A stretch of 64,000 nt of DNA from Salticus scenicus (lineage: Eukaryota; Arthropoda; Arachnida; Araneae; Salticidae), in the NCBI GenBank assembly GCA_963930645.1, contig CAWVNO010002529.1, positions 930,001 through 994,000 on the forward strand, read 5' to 3'. The notes beneath the pieces are model-generated. The model saw nothing but the letters and a program-made list of their open reading frames with translations, did not search any database and was not told where the DNA came from. Both the position numbers and the translations under genes were made by a program. This document shows positions 12,183 through 23,932 of the stretch, piece after piece (the stretch's first letter is position 1; each line of letters opens with the position of its first letter).

Positions 12183-12663
12183 GTGCTTAAGTCCGTATTC
12201 TACTTTTGTGTTCAGTGTTTGTACTTGAATACGACAGTTATTGATACAATGGATGTACCAATGCAAGTTGGTATAGGTACAATAAATAGAAAAGATTTTG
12301 AGTGCCCTATTTTTGGTCGCTCACGAGACTTGTTGCAGAAAAAGCTTCCTACTCATGAAAATGTCCTTCGCTGCTGCTTTCAACAGAGATTCAACCTAGC
12401 TGTGACAATAAGCAACAAGAGTGTATCTTTTTCAAGAGTAGCCTCAACAGTAGCAAAGAAAATTATCGGTTTGTATGACAAAGTCTCTATCCCAAGTGTT
12501 ACAGAAAACAGAGTCATCTAGCTAATTAGTTCTTACTACGAATCATACAGTAAACTCAAAAAGTCGTTTCATCGTGACAAAGATAAACCAGCATTCAAAC
12601 TTAAAGTTGTTAATTTCAAGGAAAAAGGATGCTCTCTTTTTGATGTTGCAGCGTGTAAATGTG
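12183..12663 (+). pseudogene. Inverted copy of the Cys-rich TE-associated gene (left arm)
   Basis: The frame starting at about 12249 (TMDVPMQVGIGT) is open to a stop at 12519-12521 and then resumes matching its partner to 12663. It parallels the minus-strand gene of the right arm almost residue for residue (for example TAVID/TVID, KKIIGLYDK, RDLLQ/RDLLH). It breaks off at the palindrome spacer and lacks the Cys-rich segment. The function is unknown; it is interpreted as a duplicated 5' fragment. Confidence 0.55.
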
Positions 12664-13233
12664 CAAGTACATAAACCTTAATTCGAAAGGTGGAATATTT
12701 TTTTTTCTTTCACAAATGCAGTTCACACTTAGAGGACATACACATGTATCTGGAGATTTCTTACATGACCAGCCATTAGCAACAATTACACATTTACACG
12801 CCGCAATATCAAAAAGAGAGCATTCTTTCTTCTTCAAATTGTCAAGCTTAAGTTTGAATGCTGGTTTATCTTTGTCACGATGAAACGACTTTCTGAGTTT
12901 ACTGTATTATTCGTAGTAAGAACTAATTAGCTGGATGACTCTGTACTCCGTAACAGTTGCGATCGAGGCTTTGTCATATAAACCGATAATTTTCTTTGCC
13001 ACTGTTGAGGCTTCTCTTGAAAAAGATACACTCTTGTTGTTTATTGTCACAGCTAAGTTGAATCTCTGTTGAAAGCAGCAGAGAAGGACATCTTCATGAG
13101 TGGGAAGCTTGTTGTGTAACAAGTCTCGTGGGTGACAAAAAAAAGGGAACTTAAAATCTTTTCTAGGTTTTGTACCTATACCAACTTTCTTTGGCACATC
13201 CATTGTATCAATAACTGTCGTATTCAAGTACAA
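12660..13233 (-). pseudogene. Unknown Cys-rich protein fragment of a repeated, probably TE-associated family
   Basis: The probable start is the Met of TMDVPKKVGIGT near 13202. The minus-strand frame is open to 12907, where a stop follows SSYYE. The next frame (12616-12837) continues with LFDIAACKC and a Cys-rich stretch with paired Cys (CKC, CVC, CIC), ending PPFELRFMYLH. Regular Cys spacing suggests a metal-binding module. I remember similar N-terminal segments in repeated arthropod proteins of uncertain class, but cannot name a family. A catalytic domain is not present here. Confidence 0.5.
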
Positions 13234-13394
13234 ACACTAAACGCAAAAGTAGACAGAAAAATAAGGACTTAAGTACAACACAATCTAGTACTGAATCGAG
13301 CTAGCGGCATAAGCAGACAGAAGGAAATAGTGGGAAACGATAATGGCTGTGACTGGCTGCGCTGCACGCGCATCGCTGGCATTCGTCACGTACG

Positions 13395-15786
13395 CCACAT
13401 CTATCTTATAGCCACGTTTATCTACAATGCTTGGATTTTAAATATATTATTGTAATAGAATTAAACTATAGCATTTCTAGAAGTCGTATGATTAAAATGT
13501 ACTAAACAGTCAAACTTTGAAATTTTGAAAAAACTACTAATTTTACTCATTTTGTACTATGTTGCGCGACTGGAAGATATGAAACAAATGTATAACAATT
13601 GCATGTATATTGATTTTACATACTTTTAGTAGTTAATTCATGGGATAGGAACGCAATTAAAACCATCTGGAGTGCTTAAAAAAATTATGAAAAATTAAGG
13701 TTTTTCACAATTTTTTGCTAACTTCGGTGGCATTGCGCGACCGGAAGATAAATTAATAAAAAAATAATAATTAGTGCTTTTTTCATGTCTATACCAATGG
13801 CAACTTTTCCACACTATAGCGATTTGAAATTTAAAAAAAAGTTTTTTTCGAACCACCCTAATGCGGAAAGAAGTAGAATCAAGGGTTGCTTCGCGGTAGA
13901 GAGATTTTTGCCGTTAGCTACGAAAATGTGCCAATCTGTGCTGTGCGCGCCAACATAACGGAGATACGCCACCCGGCACTTCCCATTTACCAGCTTTGAG
14001 CACAGAACAGCTCAGCCACTAATGTGGTTGCCCAAACACTCATAAAGCAAATTTTAAAGTTGTAATAATAAAAGCATTAATGTGAAGTAAGAAAAGACTT
14101 TCTTTTTCTGATTTTGCTCTCATAATTGACGAAGCTCCCTAATTTTTTAGTGCATACTGACACTGAAGTTTAGAAAAATTAAGGAAAACAAAAAACTAAT
14201 TTTATTATAAATATTTGATTTTGTAGTATGGATATAATGGAAAAATTTATATTGGAAAATAAAATAATAATATATTTTATCATCTACAAAGAAAAAATAT
14301 TTCATATTAAAGTAAATAAAATTATATCAAATGATCTGTTATCCGGCGGCATTTATCTAACATGAAACCTCAAGTAACCTACAAAATATATATTTTTTTT
14401 TATCGTCCTTAAATGGAAAGTAATCCATAAACCTTTCCTCTTCATTTCTTTCCAAACATCAGGCAGATGATTAGGCTGTTTTTTGCCTCTCTCTTAATTT
14501 GTTTATTTTCAGTGACACACATATGATCTACCCAGGGAAATAGTTTACTATTTTGGAGAATTTTTATTTACATTATATAATTATTGCAGCTGTTTAAATC
14601 AATCGGCACTGAGCTTAAGTAGGGGGAACGAAATAAATGCAAATAGTACAATTCTCCCCATCCCATCTCCTTACTGTTAAGGCTGTACATCAGTAAAATC
14701 TCCAAAATCCTTTCTCCATGTTAATCCTATAGGAATTAAGGACTGTCAGTTTTCTAAAAATATCTCTCAAAAGAAAATTGTGATTTTCGAATTTGGATTT
14801 TTGCATGCAATTCTTGAAAGTCTTTAGATTTTAGACTAGTGGGCATTCTTTAAAAAAAAAAACTTAATATTTAATTTAATTTCAAAACTCAAACATTATC
14901 ATGAAAATTAGACAAGGCATCAGAAAACTGGAATTTACTCAGTTCTGTTTGAGATATTTGAAATTTTAATCGCAGGGATAATAACTTCAATTTTTTATCT
15001 GTGCATTGATTTAAAAATATTGAATTTTTATTAAAATGAAAAAGAGATATTTTAATAATAAAACAAGCATTTTTATTTTAAAGTTGAATCTTCGTACTCC
15101 AAGACCAGTAATCAATCACTTCACAGGTAGTTGTTCCCCACTGTTAGTGCGAATTTCTCAACCTCCCCTTTTCGTTAATTACCTGGAGAGAAGGGGAATA
15201 CTCTATAAATAGAAGCGTAGTGGTTATCTGTTTTGAAAACTACCAAAGTAAATGTACAAGGAATTTGTTTGTAAAATGACTTCTTTTTTTTTTTCCAAAT
15301 AAGTGTAAAGTTATCTCCCCGATCTCGAATTTAATAAATTATTTTCATATAAAATTTGTAATTTTCATTTGAAAGGACATTAGATATTTTGCCACTGATG
15401 ACAGTATATAAAAAAGTCAGTTACTTGAAGCATTATAATAAATATCCTAAATATTTTAATTACATCATTAGTTTATTTTAAGAGTTATGGAATAGAAAAA
15501 AATTTTTGGGATGTCATTAACTCTTTATCAACTTTAAAGCTGATTCGTATCCGCTAACTTATCACAAACCAAACTGAAATAAAAATTCCTATCTAATTTT
15601 TTTTCTTTTTTTCCCATGAAAGAGAGAGAGAGGGGGGGGGGAAGGGGGTTTGTATCTGTGTGTTCCAAAAGTTCCTGCATATAAATATTCTGTTTTTACT
15701 AATCCATTATAAAGTAAATTAAACAGGAGCATTTATTATTATTATTATAAATACATTTATACAAAATTGATCAGTGTTTGCAAATA

Positions 15787-15820
<34 letters not shown>
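13395..15820. other. Non-coding DNA with a small GC-richer patch
   Basis: No gene was recognised. TTGCGCGACTGGAAGAT (about 13562) recurs as TTGCGCGACCGGAAGAT (about 13734). A GC-richer patch at 13880-14030 may be a decayed transposon end. A GA/G-rich microsatellite lies at about 15619-15648 and a long T-run at 15789-15820. Confidence 0.4.
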
Positions 15821-15823
<3 letters not shown>

Positions 15824-16281
15824 TTTCTCTTACCCATAGAGTCGAGAAAGTATTGTTTTAGTGTCAAATTTTGGAACATGAGTTTTTGTTATATTTACAT
15901 GTTCTGAAGTTCCCTAAATACGAAAATCATGTTTTTAAAGAATGGTCTGTGTGTCTGTCGGTGTGGATGTCTGTTATCAGCATATCTCAAGAACAAATAG
16001 TAGCAGAAATTCCAAACTCGGTATTCTAAATGTGTATCATATAGGAATGCTGCAGTAAGCTTTTTGTTGAGTTGAAGCAAATGGTTCGTGTAGAGGGATG
16101 CTCAAAAGTATTTAAATACATTGCGTCTATGGGGGAAATTGCAGGTAAGTAGAGTTTAACATCTATAGACTGCACTAAACCAAATGAAACAAATATATAT
16201 TTTTTGTAATAGAGATAGTCAACAGGGAAAAACTTTTTGTGTATGTAGGAGCCCTGCCTCCCCCCCTGGAGGAGAAGTCCC
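15821..16281 (+). repeat. Interspersed repeat family X, copy 1
   Basis: It starts ACTTTCTCTTACCCATA and contains GGTCTGTGTGTCTGTC, CAGCATATCTCAAGAAC and GCGTCTATGGGGGAAA-like blocks in the same order as copy 2. A T-run precedes it. No coding potential or terminal repeat was recognised. The class is unknown. Confidence 0.8.
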
Positions 16282-17560
16282 TCCTCGAGTGGAGTAAATG
16301 TTCATGATATCTTTCAAAAAAGCTCGCCAATACTTTTAAAACGAATGATTGAACCATCGATCTGCGATAATTTAAAATAAAGTTATGGATTTTTTTTTTT
16401 TTTTTTTAATGTAATATTGAGAATAAACTTTTTTTTTTTAATATTTAGTGTTATACTAATTCTCTAATATGGAAGTCGTCTCCATTATCATAAAAGATAA
16501 TTTTTTTTTAATAATAATTTTTAATAAATTATTTTTAAAAACAGAATTATATTTTAATAACCGAATTAAATTCTATATAAATGTAGGTGCATTAATGAAA
16601 CGGGGGGTTGAGGGGTGGCTACCGCACCCCCCCCCCCCTCACACAGAACTAATTATCATTTAAAACTCTTCCTAAGCCTAATTTAAATAATTTAACACAG
16701 GTTTACATAACAGTACTCATTATCTTACCTCTTAATCTGCAACCTGTATTTATAGTATTAAATTTCAGGGTAAGAGAAAATCGTGTGAGTGACACACCAG
16801 ATTATTTTTAATGTAAGAATAATACAATAATCATTAAAATTGGGAGGCGAAATTTCGTGGTATATACCCATATGGTATATTAATAAATAAAATAAATTAT
16901 GTTCTATGGGGATAGCTTTGAATAGAAAATATTTTCAATTAATCACTCCCAATGCCTAGGGAATTTGTGTATTAGGAAACTTTTTATTTATTTATTTAAT
17001 GTTTGTTTTAAAATAATAATAGAAATAGTTTTATTGCAGCAGGTAAGTTTTTATACAGAAACATTGTACGCTTGATTGTTACTGATTTTTCACGTAAGCT
17101 GAAAATATAATAAAATTGAAAGAAAGAAACTGTGAACGCCGCACCTCTGATTTCGAGAATATTCCAAAACAAGAACTGAAAAGTTTGGTATGAAAATGTG
17201 GCAACACGTGTGCATATGTAAATCAAGATGGACTAACGTTTCAATTCTATATGTTGTTTTTAAAATACTTTACTTGATGTTAATTTATGTGTTGGTTATG
17301 TATTTTATGTTTGTGCCGTAAGTAAATTTAAAATGTTTAAAAGTAAACAAAGCGTGATCAGTGTCTTAATGTGTCTCAAGATGATTTTACAGGAAGAAAA
17401 GAACCAGGTGCAAAAAAGAAGTCGCCACAGAAACATTATAAACAGTTTTGATCTAAAACTTCCTATTACAATATACTTTTAGTTTTTCAATATTTCAAGT
17501 TATCATTCATTGTTCATTCTTTCTATCAATCTTTAACTCTTCTGTTTACGTTTTTTTTTT
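16282..17560. other. Non-coding DNA between repeat copies
   Basis: It contains T-runs (16391-16407), a C-run (about 16626-16638) and no recognisable gene. Confidence 0.4.
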
Positions 17561-18004
17561 ACTTTCTCTTACCCATAAGGTAAAGAATTGTTTTTGGGTA
17601 AATTTTCGAACGTGAGTTCTTGTTATATTTACATGTTCTGAGGTCCCCTGAATATGAAAATCATGTTTTTAGCAAATGGTCTGTGTGTATGTCTGTGTGG
17701 CTGTTATCAGCATATCTCAAAAACAAATTATGGCAGAAAGTTCAAACTTGATATTCTAAATGTGTATGATATAAACATGCTACACTAAACTTTTTGTTAA
17801 GATCAAGCAAATGGTTCGTGTACAGGGACACTCAAAAGTATACAAATACATTACGTCTATGGGGGAAACTGCAGGTAAGTGGAGTTTAACATCTATAGAC
17901 TCCACTAAACTAAATGAAACGAATATATATCTTTTGTAATAGAGATAGTCAACAGGGGAGAAAAATGTGTATGCAGGAGCCTCGCCTCCTCGCCAGGAAG
18001 TCCC
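17561..18004 (+). repeat. Interspersed repeat family X, copy 2
   Basis: Colinear with 15821-16281 over nearly its whole length in the same orientation, with moderate divergence. It ends AGGAAGTCCC, like copy 1. It lies about 170 bp upstream of the YqaJ-type gene. Confidence 0.8.
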
Positions 18005-18164
18005 AGCAACGTGTATAAAAAGATATTGGATTCTCGCCCATATGACGATCTGACAGTTTAAAAAATAGTGTAAAAATCACCTTCTACGAAATTTTTGCAA
18101 TAAATTAAAAGATATCTCCAGAAATAGCAAACTTGGATATGTAGCACTCTGCAAAATTTTAGGT

Positions 18165-19528
18165 AGCAATATATTGCGTTTGAGACAATCAATCGTAAAA
18201 GCTTTAAGTCATAGAAAAAACAAAAGTCCTAACAAATTGCGAGAGGACATCATAAATGCTCTAAGTCATGTATTTGGTGATCACAAGAATTGTGATACTT
18301 ATTTTTGCACCGGCAGTAAAGAGGAGCAAAATCATATTCCGATGATGAAAGAAAGTGGGATTTTGTATAAAATTATGGAGATAGTAAATAATTTATCTTT
18401 GCACTACAAAAGCTTACTATATGATGCAAATAACAACGCCGTAGAAGAATTCAACTCAATAATCGCGAAGCATATTGGCGGTAAACGCAAAAATTTTGCC
18501 CTTAGGGGATCTTATGAGACACGGTGCAATCTCTCGGTAGTTTCTCATAATAGTAAGCAGCAGTACGCAAAAATTCATCAGCTGCTTACTAACTCTAGTC
18601 CTGGAATTTATTGCAAGAAAAGAGAAGAAAGAGTTCGTAAATTAAGTAGGAAAAGAAAAGCTAGTAAAAGGAATTAAAAGAACTCTCTTTCCAGATAAGT
18701 CATATGGGCCTCATGCTGAAAAGCCTGATATGCCTGAAGAAGAATATGAATTAAGTAGAAAGGCATTTTTAAATGCTCTTATAAAAACTCCAAAAGATAT
18801 AGAAGCAATTGAGAAGGCAACTCGGAATCAGGCAGAAAGCCCCGTATGGAAAGAAGAAAACTGTTGACGTCATCCAATTTTGGAGCAGTTTGCAATAAAT
18901 TACTGCATACCAGTTGTAAAACCATAATAAAAAGAATTTTATATTCTAGTGTAGATACTCGGGGTATGCAATACGGCCGAATTCACGAAAAAGATGCCAA
19001 AAGAAATGCAGAAGCTTCAGAAAATATTAAAATAGTAGACTGTGGGCTTTTCATCGATGAAAAACTCAATTTTTTAGGTGCTACACCTGATGGCATCATT
19101 GAAAACCAGGACTGTATAGTCGAAGTTAAATGCCCATCGTCATGCGAAAATATGTATCCAAACAAAGCAATTCTGAAAAGAAAATTCACATTTTGGAAAA
19201 CTGATAAAAACAAATCAATTATAACAGATATTAATAAAAAAACATCCCTATAACTATCAAATTCAAGGCCAATTGCATATTGCAAAAAAAAAAAAATGTA
19301 TTGTCTTTTTGTGTTTTTGGACGCCCAAGGGAATTAAAATCGAAAAAAATTCAAAGAGATGACCGATTTTGGGCTGAAGAAATGGAGGCGAAATTAAAAG
19401 ATTTTTATTTTAATTGCCTTTTGCCAGAAATCATTGATCCCCGTTACATAAGATCTATGCCCATAAGAGAACCCAGATCTATTTTAGATGCAATTGAAGA
19501 ACACAAGAAGAAAAAAAAAGAAAAATAG
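18165..19528 (+). pseudogene. YqaJ exonuclease / Mutator-like domain protein, broken
   Basis: Three pieces follow one another. The first (18174-18677) holds VFGDHKNCDTYFC and AVEEFNSIIAKHIGGKRKNF, matching the C-terminal part of a Mutator-like domain (remembered as PF20700-type). A frame change near 18665 leads through a linker to the second (about 18830-19253), a YqaJ/lambda-exonuclease-type nuclease: LTSSNFGAVCNK, YGRIHEKDA, LGATPDGII and IVEVKCPSS, giving the E, D and E-x-K metal-binding residues. The third (to 19528) has the downstream tail. The helix with the conserved Gln (YQIQGQLH-like) spans the break near 19250-19270. At least three frameshifts make it non-functional as assembled. 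The encoded nuclease would digest DNA ends. In animals this architecture is repeated and probably TE-borne. The N-terminal half is missing. Confidence 0.75.
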
Positions 19529-20133
19529 AATGATTTTTTATTGTGAATTTTTTTTTTTTTTTCAAAATATTTTATTCTAATAATCTAATTTTATATACTT
19601 CATGGTATATTTAATATTGTGTAAAATATGTATCCCAGGGCCTCACAATTTTTTTTTTTTTCCTTAGCTAAAAGCCACTTTTTTTTGCATTTAAAAATCT
19701 AAAAGTTGCATTTTTTTACTATTTTGATCTCCTTCACTTTTTCTACTATTGTATTCTGTAAAACAGAACTATTTACACAGTTAGTAAAATTTACATTTAA
19801 TTGCAGCCTATTGCCCAGATCTTTACTCAAGATACTTTAAGTACCATTAGTTTAAAAAGCATATGAAATCGATTTTATGGAAAAAATGTCAAAAGTATTT
19901 ATAAGAATAGAACGTATACACCTGACTTTAACTTCACTACAAGACACTAGACGCTACATGTAGTCATTTTTGTTTGAAAAAAGATTTTATAGAGTGCTAT
20001 TACTATTTTAGCTTAGTATTTTTCACGATCTTCATGTATTTTATAATTAATTCCTACATTACCTCAAGAATACCCAATTAATCTAAGAAAAGGTATAAAG
20101 AACACAACAAATAAATAATTTTAAGGTTCAAAT

Positions 20134-20164
<31 letters not shown>

Positions 20165-20555
20165 TGTTTCAAATACATTTTTTGTCTGTTTCATAATGCG
20201 GCATAGAAAGAGTTTTAAATACTAATTCTAGATGGTTGCGGAATTAATAAAAGAAAATTTCTAAATTGAGTTTTAAATAATTCATTTTTTTTCAACATTA
20301 ATTGTCAAAAGAATTTTTCATTAAAAAAAAAAAAAAAAAAATTGTAAGTTGATTTCTGAAATATAAAATTTTAATCACAAATTAACAACAACAACAAAAA
20401 AAAAAAATTCCTAATATTATTATTATTAATAAAATAATTTTTTTTTTTTTTTCAACTAACCTATACCTGTGCAAATGTAATCAGAAATGTATGGTGCTAG
20501 GAGGAGCATTTTCCATAGCCAAATCTCTTAATTTTTTTTTTTTTTTTTTTTTTTT
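19529..20555. other. AT-rich non-coding DNA
   Basis: It has A- and T-runs (for example 20140-20164 and 20532-20555) and a run of TTA/TAT repeats near 20417-20430. Nothing coding was recognised. Confidence 0.45.
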
Positions 20556-20870
20556 CTGTACGTACATATGATAAAGTTTTTCGGGCCAAATCAAAACAGA
20601 GTTTTTGCTACAATTAGTGCATGATTTAAGTTCCCCCTAAATCCGAAAATCTTGTTTTTATGGCAATGGGGTAGCCGTGTTTGTCAGTCTGTGACTCAAT
20701 TATCAGCATGGGGATATCTCCCCATCCATTACTTGATTTTTTTTTTTTTTTTTTTTTTATGAGCTCGGGCGAATGGTTTGTTTACAATGTCAAATGAGTT
20801 CAAATGCGTAACAATAATACTGAAAAATCATGACAAAAATGGAAAATATATTTTACAAAGGTTCTGCTTT
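20556..20870 (+). repeat. Interspersed repeat family X, diverged copy 3
   Basis: It shares the order CCGAAAATC-TTGTTTTTA, GTCAGTCTGTG, TTATCAGCATG, GGCGAATGGTTTG and AAATGAGTTCAAATGCGT with copies 1 and 2, at lower similarity. A T-run at its 5' side also recurs before copies 1 and 2. Confidence 0.6.
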
Positions 20871-21659
20871 TTTTTTTCCCCCCAATATTGTTATAACTTG
20901 GTACATTTCAACGCAGATATAATTTAGTACATTAAGTTTCATTTAATAAATTTTATTTTACATTATTTTACATTAATATCTTTAGAAATTATATAAAAAG
21001 AAAAAGTATCTCTTTTGAACACTTAAAGTTTCTTTACATGTTAGCCCCCTCCCCCTTTTTTTTTTTTTTTTACATTTAGGGAAAAAGTTAAAATTTGTTG
21101 TGAGCCTGTTATTCTATATTTATAAATGTAATTTATCAAACTTGTAAATTTTGTTAACTGTTTTATTTATCATATACCGTAACATTGTTCATGTATTGTT
21201 AGTGTTTATCATGTTTTGTTTGTAATGTATTATTAACATAAAATTTTCTGTTTGTTTATAAAATGTACATTTTGAATTTGATTGGTAAAATTTTGCTTTT
21301 TTTTTTTTTTTTACTTTGAAACTTTTATTGCTTTATTTTACAATAAATTTTCACAGCTTTGTTGCAGTTCTAAATGTTTTTCTGTTGTCTGAATTGTAAT
21401 ATTGACGCAAAATATAATTATAAGTTTGCTGTCTTATGTATTAATTTAAATTGAACTTTAAATTTAGTTAGCATTCATAATAATTAAGTTTATTAATACT
21501 TTTTATTATATGATTGATAATCAAGTAATTTAATTTTACTTTTTATTAATTCAAAGCGCAAGAAAAAATATGCTACTTGGTCTCGCTGATACATAGTTCC
21601 AAAACTAAAATTTTCAGAAGATGCTGAATTTTAGCCATCGGTAAAATTGTAGTTCTTCA
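20871..21659. other. AT-rich non-coding DNA
   Basis: Only T-runs (about 21056-21071, 21297-21312) and a run of vertebrate-like 3'UTR composition; no gene was recognised. Confidence 0.4.
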
Positions 21660-23924
21660 CAGAGGTGGGCAGTATATTATATACCTGTATATAATATAGT
21701 ATATTCAATATACATTTGTATATTGTATATTAAAAGTATTTGTATATTGTATCTAATATACAATATATTTTGTCTCAAATTCCCATCCTTTAAAGTTTAA
21801 ACAGAGAAAAAAAGAAAAAAAAAATCTTACTTTTAGTTTTAGAAGATTGTTCTGTGGGAACTGAATTCGAATGTCCCTTCCTTTGAAAGACTGATGATTT
21901 ATTGACCCCACTAACGACATGGCGGGTCATTCAGATTCCAGATGTCCTGGGATAGTCTAGAAAAAGCTGACCTCAATAGTGATAACATCTCTGAGAGTGC
22001 TTTACTAGGTAGTTTGTAGATAGTGGACACTCTGTGCATTTAAAAGAAAGCGTAAAATAGAAAACAGATGCTTTCCCATTTCCTTGCTCCACAGGGTTCT
22101 AATTGCTCTAGTGTACAAAAAATGACTGTAGAGCAACAAAGAAAAAAATGAAAGTACAATTATGCCCCAATAGTTTTTGAATTTCACACATTTGCTTCTG
22201 AAAAACGGAAATGATTAGTAAACTTCCTTTATCTTTAAACTTTCATCTGATTATAGAATTGGATATCAGCGAAAGACATCCCTAGAGCAATAGGAATTTT
22301 TGGTTTGGGGATAGAAGAAAATACTTTGGAAATTGAAATATTAAACTCTGTAAGAGGAATACAAACGGACATAACTGCATTAAATTCATACCCAAATGTA
22401 AAACGCGTATTTCTGAAGTATAATACAATATTGCCCTCATCAACACCTGTTGAGAGACTTTTATCCTTTGCAAATTTAGTTCGAAGGCCAAGACGCCGTG
22501 CTATATCAGATGATTTATTTGAAAAATTACTGTGTTTAAAAGCAACCAATATTTAAAGTCTTTTGTGTAAACTTGGTTGATAATAAAAGTCTTTCATAAT
22601 AAAATCTATGTAATGATGTTATGGGAAATTTCTATTCATTATTACGTTTTGTTTAATTTTTTAATAGCAAAATCTGGTAATAAATTAGCAAGATTTTCTC
22701 CTTTCATGTATGTACACTCATAAGAAATGAATATACTTTTTACCTTACAATATATTACATTTAAGCCTTTTCTAACTTTTGCCAATAGCCAAACACTTTG
22801 TTATTCTATGGGGAAATTTGTCATTAGAATTACTCATAGCCTAATGTAGTTTTTAAATTCCATTTTCCCATTAGAAAAATTCACAACCGCTAACTAACTT
22901 CTTGATTTCTAAAAACTGATTTAAGATTCCTTTAAAGTTAAAATATATGCACTAATAATTTTTTCGAATATTGCATAGTTTTTATGTGTGTTGGTATATA
23001 TTTTTTGAAGAAAAAAATATTAATTTCTTTTATTATTAGGTATTAATTTATTCTAATTATGAACATAATTTCAAATAATAGTATTATAAACTTTCTTCAT
23101 CTTCATATGATATATATATTATATATTGAAAATTTACATCTTTGAAGGCATAATTTGTATGCATCTCCTTTCTTATTATATGATCAATAATATAAACATA
23201 CATTCGAAAAAACAATGCTGTGTTATTTAGTGTATGTTTAATATGGATAAACTTAATTCAAAAATCTAAACACAACTTCATGATAAAATAGAAAATAATT
23301 TCAACAAAAAGTATAAATTAGATTTTTTATGAATAATAAATTTTTGCTCATTATTTTAAAACTTATGAAATGCAGTCAGTTCATTTCATTGCTTATAAGT
23401 TCTGATATATGAACTTCAAAACATAAAAAATATGTAAAAATGTCATTGAACATAAGCAAGTTATTTTTTTCTCTAGCAGTTAAAACCAATCTATGGGAGA
23501 ATGAGAATGACAGCATAATATAGTAGTACTATTGCATTGTACTGCAATTTTACAAAGAGTAATTTCATCATTATGATGAAAATTTTGTGCTAGGAAAAAT
23601 TTTGTTTTTCAAGTTCATTTTCTAACTATTTATAATTCATAAATAAATATATATATATTTTTATTTCATTAAATATTGATTATAAGCTTTAAATAAGAAA
23701 ATCAATTCTTTCGTATGATAGTCAGAAATTAAATAAATGAACAGACATGCTTTTATACAATTACAAATATTGTTACTATTGGTAGTAATATTTATTTTTA
23801 AAGTATATTCTGAAAATATGTCATATACTTTTTGAACAAAAGTATATTGTATATTTAAAAAAATATCAAAAGTATTTGTATATTGTATATAATATACTTT
23901 TTTAAAGTATATTGCCCACCTCTG
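21660..23924 (+). mobile_element. hAT element with perfect 8-bp target duplication, internally deleted (2265 bp)
   Basis: The termini CAGAGGTGGGCA and TGCCCACCTCTG are perfectly inverted. The 8-bp direct repeat GTTCTTCA flanks both sides (21652-21659 and 23925-23932). Subterminal TATATTGTATATTAAAAGT-like arrays occur at both ends, as in other hATs. Only the C-terminal transposase segment at 22246-22556 remains, so the element is non-autonomous. The exact duplication argues that it moved as this deleted form, using transposase from elsewhere. Confidence 0.9.
22246..22556 (+). pseudogene. hAT transposase C-terminal (dimerisation) fragment
   Basis: The open segment ends with SYPNVKRVFLKYNTILPSST, then PVERLLSFANLV and KLLCLKATNI. 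This matches the hAT C-terminal dimerisation region, including the Glu of P-V-E-R-L that completes the DDE triad. BED finger and the first two Asp regions are absent from the element. A stop follows at 22554-22556. It would have mediated dimerisation and catalysis in the complete protein. Confidence 0.8.
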
Positions 23925-23932
23925 GTTCTTCA

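Larger units (their letters stand above)
12065..13394. repeat. Large imperfect palindrome, ~600-bp arms
   Basis: The left arm 12065-12663 and right arm 12789-13394 are inverted copies that differ by scattered substitutions and small indels. A ~125-bp spacer separates them. Both outer ends share CGTACGTGACGAATGCCAG-like sequence. The minus-strand gene runs on through the spacer, so the right side appears ancestral and the left arm is an inverted duplicate of its 5' part and promoter side. A transcript crossing it would fold into long double-stranded RNA. Confidence 0.85.

Noticed and set aside
15821..18004. The two repeat copies as LTRs of one retrotransposon
   Set aside because: They lack TG...CA ends, have no primer-binding site or polypurine tract, enclose no gag-pol, and a third copy exists outside.
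18846..19253. YqaJ segment as evidence of an integrated virus
   Set aside because: No capsid, polymerase or other viral gene is nearby, and the fusion to a Mutator-like domain fits a repeated eukaryotic gene better.
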